Shown piece after piece: positions 45,148-53,216 of a stretch of 64,000 nt of DNA. The stretch is from JAKZVK01 sp965237575. GTDB taxonomy: Bacteria; Acidobacteriota; Terriglobia; Bryobacterales; UBA6623. The stretch lies in NCBI GenBank assembly GCA_965237575.1, contig CBDEGI010000003.1, positions 1,612,001-1,676,000 on the forward strand, read 5' to 3'. Position 1 is the stretch's first letter, and each line of letters opens with the position of its first letter. A program made the translations under genes and the position numbers. The notes beneath the pieces are model-generated. The model was not told the origin of the DNA. It worked only from the letters and a program-made list of their open reading frames with translations, and searched no databases.

Positions 45148-45848
45148 GAGCTTTCCCCGGTGACGAGAGCGTCGTCGATTGAATCGAAACGTATACTCAT
45201 CCAGGTAATAGTCCAGGTGTTCACGGCTCACAGCGCCTTGGTGCGTCCCGATCAACCAGCGCTTCAACAGGGCAGCCACCCGGTGAACGTGGGGCAACAG
45301 CTCGGAGGCCGACTGGCTCGAACCGGCCAGAAAGTCGTACTCGTGCCGATAGCCAAGCGCCTCCAGGCCGACGTACCCTTCCCAGCCGTCTGGATCGTGC
45401 TGTCGGGCTCGACAGCCTCTTGGATGAAGCCGTGCAGCTGTTGCTTGGACGCTCCGCGGATGCGCTTCATACGGATCCTTCCTATCCCCGCGCCGTCTTC
45501 CTCGGCGGCGATGGCTAGCAGTGCTTTTTTCTGCGTCTGCCGTCCGCGCAGTCCCTCTTCTGCGCCCCCCACATAGGTCTCGTCGACCTCCACGCGACCG
45601 CTGAGCCGTTCTCGGCCGGGCCGCACCATCGCGCGCCGCAGCTTGTGCAGCAACGCCCAGGCGGTACGGTAGCTTCCCAGACCCAAGATGCTTTGCAGTA
45701 TTCGCGTTTTTCTTTTGTTCGAGTATGGCACGAGTGGAGGCCGGCTGAGGTCAATAGGCCTAGGCGACGTGGCAAAACGCCCCCAACTCCTGGGCGTCCG
45801 AGATCTCGTTGGAGCCGGAGTATTGGTGGTGGTGATTGGTTCGGTCAT
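45148..45848 (-). pseudogene. IS1595 (ISXO2)-type transposase remnant
   Basis: Three pieces of one DDE transposase are visible. The middle is ILGLGSYRTAWALLHKLRRAM followed by GRVEVDETYVGG (first catalytic Asp). A 4 bp deletion near 45393 shifts the frame at QTDGWEGY; in the new frame LLPHVHRVAALLKRWLIGTHQG and EFTFRFNRR-like sequence with the last acidic residue follow, ending SRHRGKL at 45148. The N-terminal zinc ribbon is largely deleted. So it is inactive. It lies directly against the damaged DUF72 gene. Confidence 0.85.
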
Positions 45849-45954
45849 TGTGGTTACGGTCCGTTGAACGATTTGGCACTGTGCCAAGCTTTGCTCTGGT
45901 CTCTCTATCCTCCGACTACAGGGTAGCAAGCAGGTGGACGGGACTCCACGCTCG

Positions 45955-46108
45955 GAGAGAAGCAAGTGCTTGATTGGAAGAGAGTTAGGTTATTTTGTTC
46001 TTCTGTGACTGGAATTCAGTTTTTGGTGAGATGGGGAGATCGAGTGCCAGGGGGGGTGCCACGGGTGAGGGGAGACGTGGCTGGAGCCCCTGAAGGGGAC
46101 AGTCACCC
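45955..46108 (+). repeat. Left copy of an inverted repeat pair flanking the island
   Basis: From 45955 to about 46077 the sequence matches, with substitutions, the reverse complement of about 50282-50406 (shared words AGCAAGTGCTTGATTGGA, TTAGGTTATTTTG, GAGATGGGGAGAT, GGTGCCACGG). It is followed by GGGGACAGTCACCC (46095-46108), which also adjoins the right copy at 50240-50253 but in the same orientation. It may be repeat sequence linked to REP-associated transposases; no such transposase gene remains. Confidence 0.75.
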
Positions 46109-46330
46109 TAGCTCGACCGTAACTCGCACATTACCCTGGGCAGCAACGGTGTGTAGCGGTCGAAGAGGCCTGTGGAGCCTCGTTCTTGAGTGCCCGGACC
46201 AACGCCGTCAATCCGACTGGACGATCGCTGCACTTCGCTGTGCTCAGGCGTTCCAACGCACGTCTGGCCCCTGTGCACCGCACCTTCGAGCCCTCCTGGG
46301 CGCACGGTTAGGCATACGGTTAGGGGTCGC

Positions 46331-46900
46331 GGTAGGGATGCCGGTCGCCCAGCACCCCCCGCACAGATCCGTACGTGAGCGTCAACTCATACGGCTCCTA
46401 CCTTGGATGATGGCGGTGAGGAGATGAACCATTGCCACCTCCCCTCCGCACGCTCGCCGGCCTCGGTGACACCGCAGTCCGCCTCGGAGTGCGGACGGTG
46501 CGCCGCCGACGAACGTTCTCCTTGGTGCCGGCCCTTCCCTCCAGATCCTCCGCCGACGGTTCCCCGCCTTGGTTCGGACCCTTCGCCGGTACTATGGCCC
46601 GCTCCGACTCCTCCGCCCCGTACACGTGGGTCGTACGGCGTTGGCCTTCACCCACCGGCCTGCTGCAAGCAGCAGAGCGGGGCGGAAGTCTCCCGGTTCT
46701 CGCGCAGAGAGTTTCCTGACGTGCCCTGGTTCTTCGACCGCGCCGGGGCCGATCGCCACTCGCGCTCTCGCGACGACCGATATGGCCTTCCCTTCCAGTC
46801 AACAAGGTCGGCCCCCGAAACGAGTTATTTCACGGCTCCATAGCCCGGCCCGCCCGTGCCTCTGTCAACGCTTCGCCCGCGATGTCGCCACCGCCGGCGC
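46331..46900 (-). mobile_element. Group II intron remnant with internal deletion
   Basis: Read on the minus strand, a domain-V-like hairpin lies at 46366-46397 (GAGCCGTAT ... GTACGGATC), followed by a domain VI-like stem and a CTACC end near 46331. Upstream in the frame 46398-46805 is sequence like the N-terminus of group II intron reverse transcriptase/maturases (VYGAEESERAIVP, then GEPSAEDLEGRAGTKEN). The reverse transcriptase palm and maturase domains, over 1 kb, are absent, so the element is an internally deleted, non-autonomous remnant. Its 5' end is not defined; 46900 is an estimate. Confidence 0.7.
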
Positions 46901-47006
46901 ATGACTCGAGGTCAGCGTGGATCGCTACTCCTTCACTGTGGGGCTCCTTCCTCCCCGACTCTCTGCCGGTTTATCCCGGCGCTTTCTGACTGTCCCCTTT
47001 GGGTCG

Positions 47007-47054
47007 CAACTCGGCGTGCTGGCCTGCAACCTGGGCAATCTTTGGCGGGCCTTG
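47007..47054 (+). pseudogene. Possible IS1380/IS4-type transposase scrap
   Basis: The stretch QLGVLACNLGNLWRAL resembles the conserved helix near the C-terminus of IS1380-type transposases. Nothing else of the transposase is recognisable. It follows an 18 bp sequence (46988-47005) that is the exact inverse of 50232-50249. Confidence 0.35.
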
Positions 47055-47231
47055 ACGGAAGGCAAAATCGGGCCGTCGGAACGCATCAATCCGGGTTGCA
47101 GGGGGCGTTCCGAGACGGAAATTGGTTGCGCTCCTGGCCGCAAGCGGTGTAGCATGACCTGAGGCAGAGTCCAAATCGGAAATTCCGGAGAAAACCAGTC
47201 CACACCAGACGGTTAACGAGCCTCATCACCT

Positions 47232-49139
47232 GTGGAACGACCGGCAACAGATCTGGCGGAGAGTTCGGCGGAACATCCGGCAGCGGGCCCTAATGAGATC
47301 CAGACGATCCTGGAGAAGCACCAGGAGTGGCTCAACGCAGTTGGCACTGAAGGCACAAGGGCCAGCCTCGACCAGACGAAGAACTCTGGGGCTGCAGAAC
47401 TGAAGAGGTGGCTTACATCACGCAAGCAGACTGCCTGGAAGGCTAATCTTTGCCGGGCGGACCTACGCGAAGCCAATCTCAAGGAAGCCAACCTACAAGG
47501 GATCGACTTTCTGAAAGCCGACCTCCGGGGGGCGGATCTCGACAAAGCCGATTTGCGGGGCGTAAACCTGCGAGGCGCTCAACTTCAAGGAGCCGGCTTA
47601 CTGCGCACCGTTTTGCGCGAAGCCAACCTTCGGGATGCTGATCTCAGTGAGGTGAAAGGTCTTCAGTCCGATCAATTGGCGGGCGCCAACCTTTCGGGGG
47701 CCAAGTTACCGGAGGCCATCAGTAAATTCGAGCCGTTGGGCGCCGTCAAAGAGAGATCACAGAATGCAAAGAAAGTGCTTCTATCGCTTTTACTAGCATG
47801 TACCTACGTGGTCTTGACTGTGGCGACTACAACCGACGTTGGACTCATCACCAAATCCTCTTCCTCTGAACTCCCGATCATTCGCAGCGCGATCCCCATC
47901 GTTGGCTTCTATGGGGCGGCGCCGCTGATCCTCGTTAGCATCTACCTGTACCTTCTTCTGTATTTGCACCGACTTTGGGAATCTATGGCGAAGCTGCCCG
48001 CGGTGTTCCCCGATGGAACGCCGCTGGACGAAAAGGTCTACCCTTGGCTACCAAACAGCCTCGTCGCTTCTCATTTCGCGCTACTAAAAGAAAAGCGTCC
48101 TGCTCTCTCGGGACTGCAGTCAGTTTTCTCGAGGCTGTTTGTGTACTGGGTTGTTCCGATCACGCTGGCATCCGTTTGGGTGCGGTATCTCACTCGCCAA
48201 GACTGGGCTCTTACCCGCGCTCATATTGCTTTGCTGGTGCTGACAACTGTGGGCGGGATTATGTTCCGCCGCCTGGCCGGAGAGACGCTAGAGGGGACAG
48301 AAAGACAGCCTTTTGATTGGAGCAGGGCCCTCACGGGCAGGAAAACACGCTTGGCCGCCTACCTTGCGACTGTGCTTGGCGGTGTTTTTTGGACTTTGTC
48401 CTACGGAGCGATCGAGGGTGTGAACTCGGAATCAGTCGATAGAGCCGTCGCATTGAAGGTCGAGGTGCCCCAGGAATTCCCGGGATACGCGCTACAGGCG
48501 TTCGAACTTGTCGGATACAACCCGTTTGCTGAACTTAGCAAAGCCAACCTTCATGAAGCTGAATTGCCGGGTGCAAAACTCAGGAACGCACGTCTCGGTG
48601 GGGCGGACCTGCGGGACACCAACCTGACGAAGGCGTGGCTGCAGCATGGCAACCTCGAGTATGCCAAGCTAGAGGGTGCGACTCTGGAGTCGACCGACCT
48701 TCGGTGGGCTAACATGAGCGACTCGGAACTCGACGACGCAATTCTTTATGACGCTGACCTCGAATTCGCCGTTCTAGAGGGAGCGGATCTCACGGGTGCG
48801 AATCTATCAGGGGCGAAGCTGAAGGGCGCCATACTGAAGGGCGCCATACTGGAAGGGGCGATACTGGAATGCGCGGACTTTAGGGATGCGAAAGGACTCG
48901 TCGCGTCTCAGGTCGCAGAAGCCGACTATTGGGAAAAGGCCTTCTATGACCATGAACTCCTGGTCGAACTGTCAAACAGTGAGTATGTTGACCTGGCGTC
49001 TGAAAAGTACCAAGATGATCTCGGGAAAAAAAAGTATGTCAACCTGGCGTCTGAAAAGTACCAACATGATCTCGCGAAAGAGTGCATGGAAATACGAGAA
49101 GAAGCAACGACAACAGCAGCAGGGGAAGACGCGACCTGA
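47232..49139 (+). CDS. Membrane-embedded pentapeptide-repeat protein
   Basis: A 635-residue protein of sandwich design. Residues about 70-165 form one pentapeptide-repeat helix (A-D/N-L-x-x repeats such as ADLREANLKEANLQG), 178-400 contain about five hydrophobic segments (VLLSLLLACTYVVLTVA; PLILVSIYLYLLLYL; VYWVVPITLASVWV; IALLVLTTVGGIMF; AAYLATVLGGVFWTL), and 435-555 form a second pentapeptide region. The tail has two 17-residue tandem repeats. It would place two right-handed quadrilateral beta-helices on one membrane face. The start GTG 47232 is the first in frame. Base composition is lower-GC than the flanking core genes, and it lies in a mobile-element island. Function unknown. Confidence 0.8.
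   Translation: MERPATDLAESSAEHPAAGPNEIQTILEKHQEWLNAVGTEGTRASLDQTKNSGAAELKRWLTSRKQTAWKANLCRADLREANLKEANLQGIDFLKADLRGADLDKADLRGVNLRGAQLQGAGLLRTVLREANLRDADLSEVKGLQSDQLAGANLSGAKLPEAISKFEPLGAVKERSQNAKKVLLSLLLACTYVVLTVATTTDVGLITKSSSSELPIIRSAIPIVGFYGAAPLILVSIYLYLLLYLHRLWESMAKLPAVFPDGTPLDEKVYPWLPNSLVASHFALLKEKRPALSGLQSVFSRLFVYWVVPITLASVWVRYLTRQDWALTRAHIALLVLTTVGGIMFRRLAGETLEGTERQPFDWSRALTGRKTRLAAYLATVLGGVFWTLSYGAIEGVNSESVDRAVALKVEVPQEFPGYALQAFELVGYNPFAELSKANLHEAELPGAKLRNARLGGADLRDTNLTKAWLQHGNLEYAKLEGATLESTDLRWANMSDSELDDAILYDADLEFAVLEGADLTGANLSGAKLKGAILKGAILEGAILECADFRDAKGLVASQVAEADYWEKAFYDHELLVELSNSEYVDLASEKYQDDLGKKKYVNLASEKYQHDLAKECMEIREEATTTAAGEDAT
48984..49085 (+). repeat. Two 51 bp tandem repeats in the pentapeptide gene tail
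   Basis: Units at 48984-49034 and 49035-49085 encode YVDLASEKYQDDLGKKK and YVNLASEKYQHDLAKEC. They differ at a few bases, so duplication is not brand new. Confidence 0.85.
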
Positions 49140-49195
49140 GGCCCACATGCCCCGTCGCCGATGCAGACATGAAACCCTGCGGAAAGATATGAGAT

Positions 49196-49600
49196 ATGTG
49201 TAAGCTACTCTCACTTCTATTGATCAATGGCGCAATGCTTGGCGTCTTGGCAGAGAGTACTTGTGTCGAGCGAGTCTTAGACGCCTGTGGACTCGAATGG
49301 AGACAACACTCCGCCAAACAAGAAATAATCAGCACGGTCGATGATTTGCGAATATCAATCGTCACCCTCCAGACTGAACGAGGATGCTGCGTTCTTACGC
49401 GTTGCGAGAGAGCTAGAAGAGTTTACTCCACGAAGCGAAATTGTGTGGTCATGGCGAGAAGAGATGGGTGTAGGTATAGATTTCATACCGGCAAAAAGTG
49501 CGACCAGGTCAACTCCGCGCGGCCTGGACCTCTCGATTTCCAAGCGGCGTCGCACGGCGGTTCAGGAACGGAGCCGGAATCCGGGCTAGCTTGCCGCTGA
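49196..49600 (+). CDS. Hypothetical small protein, possibly frameshifted
   Basis: The frame from ATG 49196 starts with a signal-like sequence (MCKLLSLLLINGAMLGVLA). A second frame from 49341 takes over with more protein-like composition (ARELEEFTPRSEIVWSWREE), so one gene with a frameshift near 49345 is possible. No family is recognised and the 3' half of the first frame is arginine-rich and unconvincing. It is 56 bp after the pentapeptide gene. Confidence 0.3.
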   Translation: MCKLLSLLLINGAMLGVLAESTCVERVLDACGLEWRQHSAKQEIISTVDDLRISIVTLQTERGCCVLTRCERARRVYSTKRNCVVMARRDGCRYRFHTGKKCDQVNSARPGPLDFQAASHGGSGTEPESGLACR

Positions 49601-49697
49601 GGCAGTGCGCGTACTCCCGCGAAACATAGGCCGCAGGTCTCTTCGAACCTTGGGCTACGCTCTTGTGAGTATCCGTCGAGCCTGTGGTTGGCGGTCT

Positions 49698-50208
49698 TCA
49701 CGGGCGCGGTTCGGCTTGGAGGGCGGCGTGGTGGAGGCGGAGATCTTCGAGCAGGCTGAGGGGGAGGTTCAGGCCGTTGAGGCGAGTGGCGGACTCGGGG
49801 TCGCCGTGGAAGTCGCTGCCGCCGGTGACGGCGAGGTCCAAGGCCTGGGTGGCGGCGAGGAAGCGGTCGGTCTCGTCTTGGCCGTGATCGGTGTGGCGGA
49901 CCTCGATCGCGTTGAGGCCCTGCGCTTGCAGTTCCTCGAAGCAGGCCGTCACATCGAGGCCGGATTCGCGGAGGAAGCGCGCCGGGTGTGCCCACGAAGA
50001 GAGGCCGCCCGCTTGGCGAATCCATCGCAGCAGGTCATCGGGCGAGGGGTCGCTGCGCTGGACAAACGCAGGCGCCTTCTCGTCGAGATAGCGCTCGAAG
50101 GCTTCGCGCGTGTTCGCCACGTAGCCACGCTTGACCAGCACTTGGGCAAAGTGGGGACGACCGGTCTGTCCGCGGGCCAGTTGCTCGGCTTCTTCGAGCC
50201 GCATCTCG
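49698..50208 (-). pseudogene. PHP-domain phosphatase, N-terminally truncated
   Basis: About 170 residues of the C-terminal part of a PHP-family nucleoside-bisphosphate phosphatase/TrpH-like protein: ARGQTGRPHFAQVLVKRGYV, then SSWAHPARF with a metal-ligand His, EVRHTDH, and VTGGSDFHGD with the last Asp and His ligands. The N-terminal segment with the first metal ligands (HxHT...) is missing because the frame runs into ACCCAAAGGG repeats at 50209. It is a remnant. Confidence 0.8.
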
Positions 50209-50210
50209 AG

Positions 50211-50406
50211 ACCCAAAGGGACCCAAAGGGGGACCCAAAGGGGACAGTCACCCGAACTCGTCCGTGTTCGTCTTCCCCCACCACGCCTGCCCTCACCGTG
50301 GCACCCCCCCCTGAGACTCCATCTCCCCATCTCGCCAAAAACCCAATTTCAGTCACAGAAAAACAAAATAACCTAACCCTCGTCCAATCAAGCACTTGCT
50401 TCTCCC
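50211..50406 (-). repeat. ACCCAAAGGG tandem repeats and right inverted copy
   Basis: Three near-tandem ACCCAAAGG units (50211, 50221, 50233) precede GGGGACAGTCACCC (50240-50253). After this, about 50282-50406 is the inverted counterpart of 45955-46077. The piece 50232-50249 is also the exact inverse of 46988-47005. No gene is present. Confidence 0.75.
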
Positions 50407-50576
50407 CGAGGGTCGAGACCTTTCGGGGCCTCGGTGACGCTCTGGCGTGGACGTGTTCGTTCTTGAGGGTCGGGAGGGCCTTGATCATCCTGCCGGCTCT
50501 CTTCTCGGCAAGGCGCAGGGATCACTACGCTGTTAGCCCGACACTGCCACGGCCAATCATTTAGTTTCAGCCATAG

Positions 50577-50848
50577 TGGGGTATCCATTTGACTCAGGTG
50601 ACCACAACATACTGTGGTTGGCCATTGGCGGCCCCCGGAAAGGCTTGCCGATAGCACCACGTTTCCAAGCCTGCGATGGCCATGGCGCGTGCGTAATCCT
50701 TGATCGGCCCGAAACGCAGCCTCGTGGCCCAATTGCCTGCAGACCGGCGTCTGGCGCCCCAGGGTGCATTCTGGGTGCAGTGTGCTGGCGTCCATGGATC
50801 GACCAAACCACAACGCCTAGGGGCTACCTGAGTCAAGTGGATACCCCA
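50577..50848. mobile_element. 272 bp MITE-like element, copy 1
   Basis: Begins TGGGGTATCCATTTGACTC and ends with the inverse (GAGTCAAGTGGATACCCCA), a terminal inverted repeat of about 23 bases with one difference. It encodes no transposase. It lies in the same orientation as copies 2 and 3. The word TTTCAGCCAT occurs on both sides. Confidence 0.85.
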
Positions 50849-50859
50849 TTTCAGCCATG

Positions 50860-51131
50860 TGGGGTATCCATTTGACTCAGGTGACCACAACATACTGTGG
50901 TTGGCCATTGGCGGCCCCCGGAAAGGCTTGCCGATAGCACCACGTTTCCAAGCCTGCGATGGCCATGGCGCGTGCGTAATCCTTGATCGGCCCGAAACGC
51001 AGCCTCGTGGCCCAATTGCCTGCAGACCGGCGTCTGGCGCCCCAGGGTGCATTCTGGGTGCAGTGTGCTGGCGTCCATGGATCGACCAAACCACAACGCC
51101 TAGGGGCTACCTGAGTCAAGTGGATACCCCA
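50860..51131. mobile_element. 272 bp MITE-like element, copy 2
   Basis: Identical in length to copy 1 and, by eye, in sequence. It is separated from copy 1 by 11 bases (TTTCAGCCATG) and followed by TTTCAGCCAT, a 10 bp target-site duplication. Copies 1 and 2 with the spacer form a 283 bp tandem unit, so copy 1 may have arisen by duplication. Confidence 0.85.
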
Positions 51132-51231
51132 TTTCAGCCATTTATAAGCCACAGGCCGTCAGCATCAATCCAGGATGTCCCTCTAACTCTTCGAGCCCTG
51201 TCCAAACGATCGGTCTTAGAATCTGCGGAAG

Positions 51232-51501
51232 TGGGGTATCCATTTGACTCAGGTGACCACAACATACTGTGGTTGGCCATTGGCGGCCCCCGGAAAGGCT
51301 TGCCGATAGCACCACGTTTCCAAGCCTGCGATGGCCATGGCGCGTGCGTAATCCTTGATCGGCCCCGAAACGCAGCCTCGTGGCCCAATTGCCTGCAGAC
51401 CGGCGTCTGGCGCCCCAGGGTGCATTCTGGGTGCAGTGTGCTGGCGTCCATGGATCGACCAAACCACAACGCCTAGGGGTCTGAGTCAAGTGGATACCCC
51501 A
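51232..51501. mobile_element. 270 bp MITE-like element, copy 3
   Basis: The same element with one extra C (near 51364) and loss of three bases near the right end. TCTGCGGAA lies directly on both sides, a 9 bp target-site duplication distinct from that of copy 2, which shows independent insertion. Confidence 0.85.
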
Positions 51502-52496
51502 TCTGCGGAAATCTGTGCAATCTGCGGATAACCCGTCTCTGCCCGATGAAGTGTAACGCTCGCAGCGGTAGAGCCCGAACTTGAAGACCTGGCTGGCCGT
51601 GATGGGCGTCAGCGATGATGGCTGAGACCTAACTCTCGCCCTCTCGCCGTAGCGGCACTTGAGTGAGTCACAGATCTTTGAAAACAATTTTCCCTATCCT
51701 TTCAACCACTTACCTCTCCACTGCCCCGCCGCCCGCACCACCGACTCCTATACTGGAGGCGAGGAAAGCTAACGGGCAATCCGTCGCCCCAACAGAGATA
51801 GGAGATGCAGCACCACAATCCCAAGTCCTGGTCACCGATCCGGGAAAGTGGGGGGAAGTGCCCCGAGGGGCCACCCCGCGGGCGTTCTTCAGACCCCAGC
51901 CCCGATGGCAGCACCGCGCGTGAGCCCAGCGACATCGGCCCACACAATAGCGAATCGACCGCCGCGTGGCGCCATGACCAACCCCGCAGGGGTGATCCAA
52001 CGAAGAGCCCTGGGCGTGAGCCCAGGGACACCGACCCACGCGAGATTCCGTCGAGCGCTGTAAGTGCGGCTCAATCAGCGCCCCGTCCCCGACGGCAACA
52101 ACCCGTAGGGCGCCCATGCACCAGGACCCCGATGGCTCCTATAGAGAGCAGTCAAAAGCAGCCAAAGGCGGCCAAAAGAGGCCACGATCGGCAGGCGCGG
52201 CCCCGTACGATTCACGACTCCGGCTTCCACGGTTTCCTGAATCACGGTTCACGGATCACGGTCGTTTCCTGTCGTGTCGTCACTCTTACCGAGACCTGGG
52301 CTCCAACTTGGCCGATCACAAAACCTTGCCAAACTGTGCCAACCCAGCGTCCTCCGCCAGCCATCCAGCCCGCTGGGCGGCCCTAAGGGGAACATGACCA
52401 AACCAACCAAAGAGCGGGCGTCGTCGGGTATTCGGCCACGAGCGTACGGCCTTGCCGCGCCCCTCGCCTCACCAGCGGCGTGGCGAAAAATGCAGG
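51502..52496. other. Non-coding, repeat-rich stretch
   Basis: No convincing gene in 995 bp. Two related units carry GTGAGCCCAG(C/G)GACA(T/C)CGNCCCAC (near 51920 and 52017). The second forms a hairpin CCCTGGG-CGTGAG-CCCAGGG at 52008-52027. Near 52486 AAAAATGCAGG resembles the AGAAATGCAGG word in the hairpin at 6636-6815. The composition suggests decayed repeat sequence. Confidence 0.55.
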
Positions 52497-53162
52497 TTAG
52501 TCGTCGGCCGCTGGTTCGGTCAGCGCCAGGAAGCGCTCGATCACCCGGCGGACGAACGCGCGGGTTTCGTTGTAGGGCGGCAGGCCGTCATAGGCGTCCA
52601 CGCGGGCCGGCCCCGCGTTGTAGGCGGCGAGGGCCCGCAAGAGCGAATCGCGAGAGCCTGCGTATCGGTCGAGAAGCTGCTTGAGGTAGGCGGTTCCGCC
52701 GCGTACGTTCTCGCTTGGGTTGCGGCGGTCGGTGACGTTCAGCTCGCGAGCCGTCTCCGGCATGAGCTGCATCAGGCCGACTGCGCCTTTTGGCGAAACC
52801 GCTTGCGGGTCATAGGCGGACTCGGCCGCGATGACGCTGTGCACCAGCGCCGGAGGCAAGCCAAGGTCCGCGGAGAATCGGTCGACGACGGCGTCGAGCG
52901 TCTCATCCGGCGCGGGGGCAGCCGAGGTTGGGGCGCCCACCGGATCAATCTTGCCGTCGGGCTCGAAGCGGGCAACCGCCGCGGCAGGCAGGTCCATGAA
53001 CGCGCCATCGCCCGTGAACAGCCGCACCTGATCACCCCGCGTCTCGTGACGCTCGGCGGCGATGCGGAAACCGGTGTGAAGGACGGCGTATTCGCCGGCG
53101 AGTGTGACACCCGCGGTCAGCAGGGCGGCGGCAACTAGACGTAATGGGCGTCGGTGTACCAT
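52497..53162 (-). CDS. Exported lytic transglycosylase (SLT domain)
   Basis: I chose the ATG at 53162, which gives 221 residues starting with a signal sequence (PLRLVAAALLTAGVTLAGEY). After a linker rich in Pro/Ala, the SLT domain has the catalytic Glu in VIAAESAYDPQAVSPKGAVG, then LMQLMPETARELNV and AAYNAGPARVDAY. It cleaves glycan strands with formation of 1,6-anhydroMurNAc. The frame is open upstream but not conserved. Divergent from thrC with 54 bp between starts. Confidence 0.9.
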   Translation of the reverse strand: MVHRRPLRLVAAALLTAGVTLAGEYAVLHTGFRIAAERHETRGDQVRLFTGDGAFMDLPAAAVARFEPDGKIDPVGAPTSAAPAPDETLDAVVDRFSADLGLPPALVHSVIAAESAYDPQAVSPKGAVGLMQLMPETARELNVTDRRNPSENVRGGTAYLKQLLDRYAGSRDSLLRALAAYNAGPARVDAYDGLPPYNETRAFVRRVIERFLALTEPAADD

Positions 53163-53216
53163 ACTGCTTGGCTTACGACCGGCCGGATAGGCGCCGGCCC
53201 AGTCCATCCCATCATT

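Noticed and set aside
50594..51469. Repeated frames inside the 272 bp elements (50-160 residues)
   Set aside because: They are the same non-conserved peptides repeated in each copy, with no transposase motif; they come from the high GC content.
50577..51501. CRISPR array
   Set aside because: The repeats are 270 bp with terminal inverted repeats and target duplications, and there are no short spacers or cas genes.
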